Made by a program: the position numbers and the translations under genes
Notes under the pieces: model-generated
The model's database searches: none
Seen by the model: only the letters and a program-made list of their open reading frames with translations
What the model was told of the DNA's origin: nothing
NCBI GenBank assembly: GCA_949126835.1
Contig: OX421492.1
Coordinates: forward strand, 44,046,998-44,110,997
Length of the DNA stretch: 64,000 nt
Direction of reading: 5' to 3'
Source: Anisus vortex
Taxonomy: Eukaryota; Mollusca; Gastropoda; Planorbidae
Shown: positions 1 to 11,534 of the stretch, piece after piece
Position numbering within the stretch: the stretch's first letter is position 1
Layout: the number at the start of each line of letters is the position of its first letter

Positions 1-2320
1 ACAAGCAGAAAGAACTAGATTCATATTTTGAAATATTCTCAGTGTAGTGGTGGAGTAAATGACAGAATGAATATACCCATTCTGTAAAGTAAATAGCATA
101 CAATTTCAGTGACAACTATCCCATAGTATTACTACTTATAAGCTTACGTGATAACTAATTATATTGTGGGATAGGTACTTAAAAACTAGTTTTACCACGA
201 CAGACCTAAATAAAATTCTTTACTTACACAGTGAAAACTTTTGTTTCATATAAACATTGTCCTTTACTATAACATTTGATCATTTGTTATTGCTTCTGTC
301 ACTGTCAGTTCATTGAAGGATTGGAAAGATTAAAGATGTATCAAAACACTGTTGATGGTTCAACTAATAATATGCATTATATTATTTATATTCGTGTCTT
401 TAAAGTGTAAGCTGGAAATGGGCTTCATTATATTTGAAAGTAAAATGTCAAATCTCCCTTTCAGAACATGTCAATTCATGGGGCACGTGATGTTTTTTTG
501 TGTGTTATTCATGGGGCAAGTGGTGAAAGGGTTTGTCTTAAGTTTGAATAATGCTGTGCACCAAGTTGATAGAATTAAAATTTGTATGAGGCAAAATTCT
601 CTACAATTATGGAAAGCCAAAGTTGACTATTTCAAACAGCATAAAATGGTCAAAGACAGGGACAATTTTAATGCTTTAATGTTTCTGTAGCGGTTTGGTG
701 GAGTACGAAGGGATAGGGTATGCTAAGATCTCCACAAATGATATGTAAGCTCTGTTTATGAGTCTTTATGATAATACGTTTTTCCCTAAATTGCAAACGG
801 ATTGATTTTCACGAAGGACGAGTGGACATGGTTTAGATAATCCTTGTTGTTATTTTATGTGGGGAAATCATTCTACAGATTCCGGGAGCTGTAGCCCATG
901 GCCTATATAAATCTGCCACAAATACAATGATTACAAACGGCCAGTTTGAACCAGGCACAATGTGTTGTTATAAGGCTTCAGTAAACTTGTTCACTTGCTA
1001 GTCATCTACAGTTTTTCCACAAGTAATCTATTTCAAAACGCTTTAAAGGCTACGTCTGTGATTTTGATTTGACCTATTTAAAAAAAAAACAACTTGTTCC
1101 CAGTCCAGGCAGATTATACAGAAGCCAATAAAAAGACAGTACATGCAACTATGTCGTCATTACACATTAAACAGTTATTCCATGCAATATGAATAAACAA
1201 AAGACCTATTAACTATCCAACCACAACGCATAAATAAAATATAAATATTGCTACAATTACTAGATCTAATGACAATTATTCATACTTGTGTATTTCCATA
1301 TTAATTTATTATGTTAGTAAACACAGTTTATCACAGATAGTTTTTGAAATTTGAAAGTAATGTGATGAGAACATACATCACCAATCAGTAGACCTACACT
1401 AAATAATTCACTTGTCTTTAAATGGTTAGGTCACCTATCAATAGTAACGTGTTTGAAATGTTTGGCTATACAGATGTTTTTCAAACATAACCTTCACTGG
1501 TACTGCTTATCCTACTATTACAATAATATTATTCAAATTTAGTTCTTCTAGATATAGAGACTATTGTCTAAAGGCTTGGAGAGATGTAGGCCAACAAGTT
1601 GAATCCATGTTATTTTTTCTCTTTGCTTTGTTAGGTTAGATCACTTATGTCTATTATAATGCTATTAATACTGGAAAAAAAGCGTTGGTGGGTGGTGGTG
1701 GGGAGACTACTTCACCCAATATAATCAATGCGATAATCTAGAAGTCTTTGACTTTAGAACAACCACACATGTGTTGTTCTATAAACCATCTCTATGTGCT
1801 ATCTTATAGAGGAATGGATCAAGGCTTATAAATATATTTAGTAACTTCTAAGCGTGCATAGAATGAAATTAATTCTTCCCTACAGCTGTTCACACACAGC
1901 CAAGCACATTGGCCATGTGATATGTAGTGCAGTCGTGTAAGCACGGCTAATGACCTTGAGATGTTGACTTGGCTGCAAGCAATGCAATGTAGGTTATCTG
2001 GTCTTATGTATAGTTTAACCCAGCACAGCGGAGAGACTGGTGGCCTTTTATGCATGTGCGGTACTAAAAAGCATTTACTATGAAATTCCATTGTTTGTTA
2101 AACACATAGGCTACAGCTCGAATATAAAAATTAAGGGGCTCATATTGAGGGGATGTGTGTGTGTGTGGGGGGGGGGGGTAAATACAATAGAATGTCGGTC
2201 AGTAGGTTAACGTAATTAGAGCTTGTGTTGAATCGGGTTTTGTAATAATTTGGACAGTCTCGCTCTCAGTCCTCGATTCAGTTCAGTTATATTAAACAAA
2301 AAAACAAAAAAAAACAACAA
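1..2320. other. No gene seen
   Basis: AT-rich unique DNA apart from the dispersed repeat at 60-200. A 112-codon frame at 352-690 and a 90-codon minus frame at 1819-2091 have no recognisable motif or splice context. A GT run followed by a G run lies near 2155-2180. Confidence 0.6.
60..200 (+). repeat. Dispersed repeat, inverted partner at 34610-34730
   Basis: The segment with TTTCAGTGACAACTATCCCA, TACTACTTATAA and CTTAAAAACTAGTTTTA reappears reverse-complemented at 34610-34730 in the same order with small gaps. Probably two copies of an old interspersed element; no termini identified. Confidence 0.6.
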
Positions 2321-2324
2321 CAAC

Positions 2325-2675
2325 ACACAAATAGAAGATTCACTATTATTTCAATCCCAAAGACGTTATCAAACAATCACACAAATAGATTTACTGTTTG
2401 TTCAAATACAAAGACCTGATCAAAGAATCACACAAATAGATTTACTGTTTGTTCAAATACAAAGACCTGATCAAACAATCACATAAATAGATTCACTGTT
2501 TGTTCAAATACAAAGATCCGATCAAACAATCACATAAATAGATTCACTGTTTGTTCAAACCCATATAGGTGATCACACAATAGCATAAATAGATTTACTG
2601 TTATTTCAAATCATAAAAAAAGTGATCAAACAATCACACAAATAGATTCACCGTTTGTTCAAATACAAAGATATT
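2325..2675. repeat. Minisatellite, about 51-bp unit, ~7 copies
   Basis: The unit begins ACACAAATAGATTTACTGTT and continues TGTTCAAATACAAAGACCTG ATCAAACAATC. Outer copies are diverged. The short open frame across it is a by-product of the unit length being divisible by three. Confidence 0.9.
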
Positions 2676-2849
2676 AAGAGATATACTGGTATATTATGGG
2701 TATATAATTGCATCTTATTTATTGGTTTACTAAATATTTCATCGGAAAGCTTTATGGTTGCGTGTATGTCCGTTTTCTAATGCTCCCACGCTGTTCCCCA
2801 GTTGGAACAGTCGACATACCCCCGACAGGGAGTGTGTGACTTCGCCTTC

Positions 2850-3465
2850 ACCTCGTTGGCTGTCCCATCCAGCCATCCGCTGTGGTTTGCACCCAACCTC
2901 TGGCTGGATTGCTGGGTAGAACAGGGTTCACCGGCGGGTAGGTGAGGTAGGCTTGAACAGGAGAGGCTAGTAGACATAATGAGTCTTGTTTACGCATCAC
3001 TGTCCCGTTTGAGATGGCCAGGCTCGGAAGAGATGCCTCATAGGACAACAACCACACACACCGCATCTCTTACTGCGAGGCAAAGGGCATAATCAAAGAC
3101 ATGTACAATAGAAAATAGACTGAACAGCACAATCCCCCAACATGAGACGACTGGCCACACCTTACCATATATGAGCAGACCACCATTCTCCGACTCAGGA
3201 CAAGACACAACAAGACTATTAGACCACCGAATCGGCCACCCCTGAGTGCCCATGAGGAACTGGACTACAGAATGCAGAGCACTTCCTGCAATGGTGTCCA
3301 CTCCACAGAGAGGCCCGTAACCAGGCCTCAGGGAGCCACTATGGAGGGAAAGCATTGGGGCCAAACAAAGCCATTTCTACAGACAATAGCCCGATTCTTC
3401 AGAGAAACAGGACTGTCGGTCTGACACAGCAAAGGAAAGCGAAGAAGAAGAAGGTTTACTAATGT
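2850..3465 (+). pseudogene. LINE (non-LTR retrotransposon) 3'-end remnant
   Basis: In the plus frames a broken reading gives ECP, stop, GTGLQNAEHFLQWCPLHREA and, after frameshifts, TIARFFRETGLSV before a stop and a GAAGAAG tail. That is the C-terminal Cys-rich region and end of an animal LINE ORF2. There are several stops and frameshifts, so it is not functional. The opposite-strand open frames across this interval are shadows. The 5' limit is uncertain. Confidence 0.6.
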
Positions 3466-4044
3466 TTTACTCTTGAAGTCTTGTTATGGGTGTAAATCTT
3501 CAAATGTAATAAGTTGTGTAGTTATCTAACTTCGTTACAGTTTTTATAATGCATCTAAATGTTGCTGATAATCCATATAGTCATATCACGCCCGGAAGAT
3601 TTAAAAATGATTATTTTTTAAGTTAGTAAATCCTCTATCTTCTACATGTATATAAACTAGGCCTATGTCTTCTATGTTCAAATTAATCAAGATGATCAGT
3701 AAATGTTAAAATAAAGCATGTATTGAGAATGTTTGCTTTAGTTTCATTGTCATTATAAGTTTATCTTGATTTAATAAAAGACCCTTCTTTGTATTGTTCT
3801 CCATATTATTAACATTTTACTAGTGTTATTTCTACTAATTCTCCAAGTTGAATGTTTCCATGAAGGAAAAATGTGTAGTTTATAAAAATAAGATAATTGG
3901 TAAACTATGTCCTTTACCTAGAGAGGTACAATTTCAGTGATTTATACACATGAAAAAATCTGTGATCTGAAGCACCCAAACAACAAAACGTTAAAATATT
4001 ATGCAAATATTATGCACGTAGGCCGATACTTAGAAATAGTATTT

Positions 4045-4880
4045 CCCATTCCTTCTACACAGAATTTCCCATTCCTTCTACACAGAATTTCCCATTCCTT
4101 CTACATAGAATTTCCCATTCCTTCTACACAGAATTTCCCATTCCTTCTACACAGAATTTCCCATTCCTTCTACACAGAATTTCCCATTCCTTCTACACAG
4201 AATTTCCCATTCCTTCTACACAGAATTTCCCATTCCTTCTATATAGAATTTCCAATTCCTTCTATATAGGATTTCCTATTCTTTATACAAAGGATTTCCC
4301 ATTCCTTCTACACATAATTTCCCATTCCTTCTACACATAATTTCCCATTCCTTCTACACAGAATTTCCCATTCCTTCTACACAGAATTTCCCATTCCTTC
4401 TACATAGAATTTCCCATTCCTTCTATACAGAATTTCCAATTCCTTCTATATAGGATTTCCTATTCTTTATACAAAGGATTTCCCATTCCTTCTACACAGA
4501 ATTTCCAATTCCTTCTATATAGGATTTCCTATTCTTTATACAAAGGATTTCCCATTCCTTCTACACAGAATTTCCAATTCCTTCTATATAGGATTTCCTA
4601 TTCTTTATACAAAGGATTTCACATTCCTTCTAAATTGGAAATTAGGATTTCCTATTTCTTTTAAATAGTATTTCTCATTCCATCTACACAGAATTTCCCA
4701 TTCCTTCTACATAGAATTTCCCACTCCTTCTACATTGGACATTAGGATTTCCTATGTATTTCCTATTCCTACTACTCATGATTTCCCATTTCTTCAACAT
4801 AGGATTTCCCACCCTAACCCTACATAGAATTTTCCATTTCTTCTGCATATAATTCCACATTCCTTCTACACATTAAAAAC
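4045..4880. repeat. Minisatellite, 23-bp unit, ~36 copies, degenerate to the right
   Basis: The unit begins AATTTCCCATTCCTTCTACA followed by CAG. A longer motif combining AATTCCTTCTATATAGGATT and TCCTATTCTTTATACAAAGG recurs at about 4230, 4440, 4505 and 4565, showing higher-order duplication. Copies decay after about 4620. Confidence 0.92.
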
Positions 4881-4922
4881 TACATAGGATTTCCTATTCC
4901 TACCACCTCTACTAATTATTTT

Positions 4923-5180
4923 CCTGGGAAAATGTTGACTGAACACATGCTATTGGTTAGCACAAAGCAAACTTTAAAAAATGTTGACTGAACACATGCT
5001 ATTGGTTAGCACAAAGCAAACTTTAAAAAATGTTGACTGAACACATGCTATTGGTTAGCACAAAGCAAACTTTAAAAAATGTTGACTGAACACATGCTAC
5101 TGGTTAGCACAAAGCAAACTTTAAAAAATGTTGACTGAACACATGCTACTGGTTAGCACAAAGCAAACTTTAAAAAATGT
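4923..5180. repeat. Minisatellite, 49-bp unit, 5 copies
   Basis: The unit begins AATGTTGACTGAACACATGC and continues TATTGGTTAGCACAAAGC; copies are nearly identical, with a T/C difference (CTATTGG/CTACTGG) separating the first three from the last two. Confidence 0.95.
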
Positions 5181-5864
5181 TCCATTTAACATTGTTCATC
5201 CCTATTGCTGCAGCCCTGTGATCAAAGACCAACTAGAACATTTACCTTAAACTTTTTACTGATGTCTCTGGGATATAAAATAAGATGTAAATGTAAACAG
5301 CCAAGAATAATTAGCTATTATTACCTTATACTTAAACTGCAGAATGTGATCAAATGTATTGGAAAATGTTTGTTCCATTCCTTGGCTTATGTAATATTGT
5401 TACCATTCACACCTTAGTTGGGCAGTAGGCCATTTTAAAAGACCTAGTTGTAACAATCTCAGAGTTTTTTGCAAAGGGTAAAGGCTGAGTGTTATGTCAT
5501 AATCAAGAATTAGGCGCCACTACCAATAGTTTAACAGTCCAGCAACAATTTATAGTGAATTACCAGCGACCAATACCAATAAATAACCCCTAGAGTACCC
5601 CTAGAGGCTATGGTGCTATGAATCATTATATTCTAGATCCATGCGGGAGACAGGTATTCAGTTCTCATCCACAGGACTAGTCCTAATATTTTGTTAAATA
5701 AAAAGACATTCTTTCTGTTTATCCTGATAACAATATTTATATTAAACTACTTTCTGAAATGTTTTCAGTAAATAAATAATAATAATTGTAAAATTATTAT
5801 AGCTTTCTGTACATTGTAGTTTATAAAATTATTATCTGTAGCTACGGTATAAGCTGACAAGTTA
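5181..5864. other. No gene seen
   Basis: AT-rich unique DNA between a minisatellite and a LINE remnant; short frames only, no motif. Confidence 0.55.
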
Positions 5865-6490
5865 TCTTGGAACCCTCATATTGATGAAGTAATTAAAAAA
5901 TCAAACAAAACATTAGGATTCATAAAAAGGAACATTTACAAATGTAATAAGAATATAAAACTAAAATGCTATCTCACATTAGTTAGACCTATACTAGAAT
6001 ATGCAGCACCTGTATGGGATCCATCAACTAAAGAAAACAGTAAAAAATTAGAACAAATCCAAAAAAGAGCTGCAAGGTTCATAACCAGTGAATATTCCTG
6101 ATTAACAAGAGTAACACCATTAGTCAAATCACTAAACCTAGAAACACTAGAGGACAGAAGGGCAAAGAGTAAAGTAGTAATAATACATAAGGCATTAAAC
6201 TCTAATTTAGAAATACAACCCAATAACAACCTGTTGCAAGGCTCAGATAAACATAAAGACAAAAACACTTTCCTTGTCCCTTATGCGAGAACAAATACAT
6301 AAAAGTACTCTTTCTTCCCGAGTGGCATTCGGGCATGGAATGGGTTGCCTGAACAAACCAGGAAAACCAGTAACTTAACATCATTTAAAACATCAATAAA
6401 AATGCAAGACTAGACTCGGACCACAGATGAGTGTAGGACGCAATAATCTTCTTCATAGAAGGAGTGTCTGTAATGTATAAGAAGAAGAAG
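5865..6490 (+). pseudogene. LINE reverse-transcriptase C-terminus with 3' tail
   Basis: Reads SWNPHIDEVIKKSNKTLGFI, then CYLTLVRPILEYAAPVWDPS and LEQIQKRAARFI, the classic end of a CR1/Jockey-like LINE ORF2, and closes with SFFPSGIRAWNGLPEQ. Internal TGA (near 6100) and TAA (near 6300) codons break it. The 3' tail (6440-6481) ends in an AGAAG microsatellite. A closely similar tail occurs in the SINE at 40944-40993. Confidence 0.8.
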
Positions 6491-7044
6491 ATAAGCTTAG
6501 GCATATGTATTTTTTCCACGGGCAAGGTCTGGAAATTTAGGATTTTGTTTTATAAAAAGTCTTGTCTATTTTTTTTATCCGATTATAATATTTATCTTAA
6601 ATTACTTTCCTAAATGTTTTTTTGGTAAATAATAATAATATTTTTAAAATTATTAGATCTAGATCTATTTCTTTCTGTTCATTGTAGTTTATAATTTTTT
6701 TTATCTGTAGCCTATAAAGGCCTATTTTAATTGCCTAGTGTTGCATGGGGTAACAAGTAAACTACGTATACATTTTCATTACAAAAAAAATTCAGGAGAA
6801 TTGAACCTAAGCCACCAGGGTGAAGGGGGGGATTCTAACACTATATACTATAGAGTACATGTATGGGAACAAATAAATCATATTATATATATACTCTTAA
6901 TTTCTTAATCACTTAACTTACTCTATAGTCTATAGGCTAAAGGCTACTAATTTTTAAGACTATAATTAAATTATAAAAGTAGGCCCTATATAACTATATA
7001 AATTAATATAATAATATATGGCCTATAATACATAGGCCCTATAG

Positions 7045-7400
7045 CAGGGGTCGGGAACCCATGGCTCGCGAGCCAGATGTGGCTCTTTTGATGGCTGCAT
7101 CTGGCTCGCAGTCACATGTTCGATTATTTTTAAAAAGTTTCTTTTAGACTTTTTGATCTTCATATTAATTAGGGCCTACATATCAATATTTCATTCTACA
7201 AATGAGCTAAAGTCTACTGCAGCTCAGCATTAGAAGAATTCAGAGACATAATCATTGTACTTTTAGTGTTGAAATTACACTAAAATGCACACATTTACTT
7301 GAATTTTCATTTTTAAACATAATGTATGGCTCTCACAGAATTACTTTTCGAAATATGTGGTTTCCATGGCTCTGTCAGACAAAAAGGTTCCCGACCCCTG
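7045..7400. mobile_element. Intact non-autonomous hAT-type element, 356 bp
   Basis: Left terminus CAGGGGTCGGGAACC and right terminus GGTTCCCGACCCCTG are perfect 15-bp inverted repeats. They are flanked by identical 8-bp duplications CCCTATAG (7037-7044 and 7401-7408). An 8-bp duplication and CAGGG-type ends fit the hAT superfamily. No transposase frame is present. A subterminal GGCTCGCGAGCC palindrome recurs within the family. Confidence 0.92.
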
Positions 7401-7408
7401 CCCTATAG

Positions 7409-9450
7409 TATAATACTATACCTATACTATATATATTAAAAGAAAGGGCAGGCATTATCAATGTTAGTTAGTGGGTCAGGGTGTAAAAGCGTAATCAACT
7501 TAATTATATTATAATTATATATAACAGAGTGTGAAAATAAAATTTTAGGAAAGGACTGAAACGTCTAGAGTCTAGTGTACTAATGATTATGTGCAATGAC
7601 CTGATATTGTGAACCTTACTGGGCCTAACACTAACAGCTGATAAATTTCAAGTCAAATATAGTTTATATAGGTCACCGTTTTTTTTTTCAGCTGCATAGT
7701 CTAGATATTATTTATAGTCATAGTTAGTTCTAGCTTTGGCTTTGTCAATTACTACTACTACACTACACAATAACTAAACAGTAATAACCACACAAAAAAA
7801 AAATTAAAAAAATGCATACCTGCAATTGGAACTGCTATATTAAATTAGCTGCACATATTCAAGATGGTTATTTATTAAAGAATAAAAGAGATTTGTGCAC
7901 AATGTTTAAGTGACCGAGTTTTCCAACACCTTGCACATCATACAGACCGACAACGTTTTACAGTTACTGAAGCAAGGCCAAAGCTTTATTTTTAGTTTCC
8001 ACACAGATATGTTACTTTAAAAACATAGAAAAAACATAGATATATTTAGTTTTAATAATGTCCATTTTTTATACTTACTTCCCTTTAAAACACATATAAG
8101 AAGCACAACATAGTTGGCTACCCGGCGTTGCCAGATGGTAATAAAAGAATATTTATGAACAAATGGCAAATACTTTCTGCTTGAAATATATTAAATATAT
8201 CAGAGAGAGAGAGAATGCGAGAGAGAGAGTCTCTATATATTTTTAAAAAAAAGATTTCCCCCGGTTTAAATAAGGTCACTAATTACATGACTTCAAGACA
8301 AAGTGAAGAGCTTTTTTATCAAAATTGAGTTAACATTTAATTTTGATATTAAATAGTGTATTCAGCATCTGAAGGTTAATAAAAATCATTTATACAAGAT
8401 ATCATAGATAAATTTTAAGTAATTAGTTCAATATTGCACTAAAAGTAATTCTGTGAGAGCCATACATTATGCTTAGCCTAAAACTAAAAATTCAAGTAAA
8501 TGTGTGCATTTTGTGTACCGGTAATTTCAACACTAAAAGTACAATAATTATTATGTCTCTGAATTATTTTTAATAACATTATTATGCTGTTGCTAATCAA
8601 TAATGAGTATTTCTTACCATTAATGTGACTTCTGGTGCTGCAATGAAATTAATATGAAGATGAAAGGAGTATAAAAAACTTTTTTTTTAATCGAACATTA
8701 ATTTGTCTGCGAGCCAGATGCAACCACCAATAGAGCTACATCTGCAATGGCTCGCGAGCCATAGGTTCCCGACCCCTGGTCTAAGCTCATTTGACATCTA
8801 GAGTGGTCCAAGGTTAGTAGGCCTTTGGCCGGGTGGGAATGGGAGTGGGAAAAAAGCATCCAATCCTCTCGAAATCGTAAGTAGGCTATTTACGATGGTC
8901 TTGCTTTGGCGCCTTAAAACCAGTAGCTTAGGCTGTGGATAGGGCTCGTAACTCGTAAGCCTTGATTGGGTAGCTCATCTAGGAGAGGAAATCTACGATC
9001 TCAAACCTGGGCTGTCTCGCTGCTACACCTGTCAATGGAGAGGCTAGATTAAACCCTAGCAGAAAATCAGGAGATGAAGTCCCTAAGGCAGTCTTAAAGC
9101 GAACACGCTATCTCTCTGGCAACTCATGCGACGCATATGGTCCATTGCCGTATCAGCTTAGCTGTTCCCATGGAATCACCATCTGCGCGGAGTGAGCGGG
9201 CCTTCTGCCTGAGCAACAGCTGGCTCTTTAAAAAGATCACCTAGCAGTTATCGTGGCCTTCTTTTACAAAAGGGAATTACGCCATCGTCCCATGGACGGA
9301 CGGATGCCATCGAACTATTATAGGCCTACTAAATATTCTACATATAGCAAAACCTTAATATATGAATACAATAAAGAGATAATTTGTAGTTCTATTTTAA
9401 ATTATTGACAACAATTAGAAAAATTGCAAGCTTCCATAATCTTTCATAAG
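7409..9450. other. Noncoding; truncated hAT copy plus GC-richer repeat-like DNA
   Basis: Besides the element at 8441-8778 there is a GA run near 8200-8230, and a GC-richer block at 8800-9310 (CTCTGGCAACTCATGCGACG, CTTTTACAAAAGGGAATTAC) resembling LINE 5' sequence. No reverse-transcriptase motif is seen there. Confidence 0.5.
8441..8778 (-). mobile_element. Truncated, inverted second copy of the 7045-7400 hAT family
   Basis: The terminus GGTTCCCGACCCCTG at 8764-8778 and the interior (GGCTCTCACAGAATTACTTT on the minus strand) match the first copy in reverse orientation. Similarity stops at 8441, about 50 bp short of the other end, so this copy lacks one terminal inverted repeat. It has an extra AT-rich stretch in the middle. 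Confidence 0.85.
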
Positions 9451-9451
9451 C

Positions 9452-9955
9452 ATCTCATTGCAGCCAGGCTGCCTGCTGTATACACCTCTCATTGCAGCCA
9501 GGCTGCCTGCTGTATAAACCTCTCATTGCAGCCAGGCTGCCTGCTGTATAAGCCTCTCATTGCAGCCAGGCTGCCTGCTGTATAAGCTTCTCATTGCAGC
9601 CAGGCTGCCTGCTGTATAAACCTCTCGTTGCAGCCAGGCTGCCTGCTGTATAAACCTCTCATTGCAGCCAGGCTGCCTGCTGTACAATCCTCTCATTGCA
9701 GCCAGGCTGCCTGCTGTACAATCCTATCATTGCAGCCAGGCTGCCTTCTGTATAAACCTATCATTGCAGCCAGGCTGCCCGCTGTATAAACCTCTCATTG
9801 CAGCCAGGCTGCCTGCTGTATAAACCTCTCATTGCAGCCAGGCTGCCTGCTGTATAAACCTCTCATTGCAGCCAGGCTGTCTGCTGTATAAACCTCTCAT
9901 TGCAGCCAGGCTGCCTGCTGTATAAACCTCTCATTGCAGCCAGGCTGCCTGCTTG
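9452..9955. repeat. Minisatellite, 34-bp unit, ~15 copies
   Basis: The unit begins CCTCTCATTGCAGCCAGGCT and continues GCCTGCTGTATAAA. It contains the palindrome-like CAGCCAGGCTGCCTG. A few copies vary (CTTC, CTATC, GTACAATC). Confidence 0.95.
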
Positions 9956-10156
9956 TGTTTTCCGCGGGATCGACCAAGCGCATTCGTACCTCAGGTGGAT
10001 AGGCAGAAATATGTGGATGAGTTTCCACGCCCGTTTGTAGGGGCATGCGATCCCCGGGGAGTTCGATCTATCTTCTAAGGCTAACAGCGTAGGATGGCAT
10101 TGAGATCCACCTTCTACCATCCCAGGAGTCCACCATCTTCCTAAGAGGTGAGCTTA

Positions 10157-10224
10157 TTCCTCCAGGCACTATACCACTAGAATGCAGTGATCCTCCAGGC
10201 ACTATACCACTAGAATGCAGTGAT
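10157..10224. repeat. Two-copy direct repeat, 33-34-bp unit
   Basis: TCCTCCAGGCACTATACCAC followed by TAGAATGCAGTGA occurs twice in direct tandem. Confidence 0.85.
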
Positions 10225-10319
10225 AATGGCTCGTTCCTGTGCGTGAACGACGGTGGTATGTTTGCCATGATTTCCACCTTAGCCGTTGGGGCTGTTCTGA
10301 ATGTTGTACAGTTATGAAT

Positions 10320-11335
10320 GTTAAGATAAGAATGAGCATTTCTTATAGCGCTTCTATCCATGCTATTAAATTAGCATGCTCAGTGAGCTCTTGGTGTGAT
10401 TTGCAGTGGCAGATGTATTAGCCAAAGAGAAAGGTCTTTAAGTTCTTTTTAAAAGTTTCTCTTGTCCCAGGCTCTCTCAGTGTCTGAGATAGACTGTTCC
10501 ATAAAGAAGGCGCCACTAACTCAAATGAGCGCACATCCAGGCACTTCTTTCTGTGTCCATCCAAACTAGGAGTTTTGAGGAGTGACTGTGTTAAAGAGCG
10601 CAGTTCCCTAGATGGCTCATGCCTTAATATAAGCTCTCGAAGATAAGAAGGAGCAATGCCCTTTATGCATCCGTACGTAATGGGCATAATTGTGTGCTCT
10701 ATTCGCTTCATCACCGGGAGCCAGTAGAGATCTCTTAGTGTTGGGGAGATATGATCTTGCCTTCTCACTCCCGAAACAATACGCACCGCGGTGTTCTGCA
10801 CTCTCTGTAATCTCTGCAGCTGGTTCTGAGACAAACCCCACAGGCAACTATTGCAGTAATCCAACCTTGACTGGATAAGAGAGACTGCTTCGGAATTGGC
10901 CGTCCTTCTATTTAGTTGAGGTCGCAGCTGACCCAGGGCACGTAGATGAGACGAACAAGCCTTAACCACAGCACTGATATGTGGAACCATTGATATTTTA
11001 TTATCAATAATAAGGCCAAGGTCTCTAACCGTGTTGGACAACGTTATCTCTGAAGCCCCAGCCTTGATCGTAGTAATAGAGATTTTCCGAAGACTGACAT
11101 CAGAACCACAGATAATTGCCTCTGTCTGTCATCATTTAATTTAAGTCGGTTTGCAGCCATCCATGCCTTTAACTGTTTGACAGCACTCCTCCACATTACC
11201 AACAGCAGCAGCGCAGGCAGACGAATCAGGGAGAAAACTCCTGTAAAGCACAGTCTCATCTGCAAACTATTTACGAGATACACAATGGCTCTCGATAATT
11301 TTGCCAAGCTGACTTGTATACATGTCCGCAATACA
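10320..11335 (-). pseudogene. LINE reverse-transcriptase fragment, family 1, minus strand
   Basis: The longest intact part (10418-11041) reads VRDLGLIIDNKISMVPHISA, then RLDYCNSCLWGLSQNQLQRL and LYWLPVMKRIEHT, ending SFKKNLKTFLFG-like at a stop. Upstream, after one or two frameshifts, comes WMAANRLKLND and, at 11252-11266, FADET in place of the catalytic FADD box. The 3' tail (10330-10417) shares GAGCATGCTA / GCATGGATAG / GCGCTATAA words with the LINE ends at 22637 and 33195, so all three are one family. Not functional. Confidence 0.85.
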
Positions 11336-11411
11336 AAGAACATCATTCATGAAACGAAGTAGTGCTTGTCACAGCTGAGCCCAAGTCGATACGCAGACTG
11401 AAACTTATCTA

Positions 11412-11530
11412 GTAGGTTCCACAGTTCTGAATGTTCCACAGTTCTGAATGTTCCACAGTTCTGAATGTTGCACAGTTCTGAATGTTCCACAGTTCTGAAT
11501 GTTGCACAGTTCTGAATGTTCCACAGATGA
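11412..11530. repeat. Minisatellite, 17-bp unit, ~7 copies
   Basis: The unit ACAGTTCTGAATGTTCC repeats with a C/G variant (TTCC/TTGC). A related copy (GTTCTGAATGTTGTACAG) lies at about 10294-10315, on the far side of the LINE fragment. Confidence 0.9.
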
Positions 11531-11534
11531 GTCA

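Noticed and set aside
3038..3364. 108-codon minus-strand frame
   Set aside because: Opposite strand of a LINE remnant whose plus-strand readings match known C-terminal motifs.
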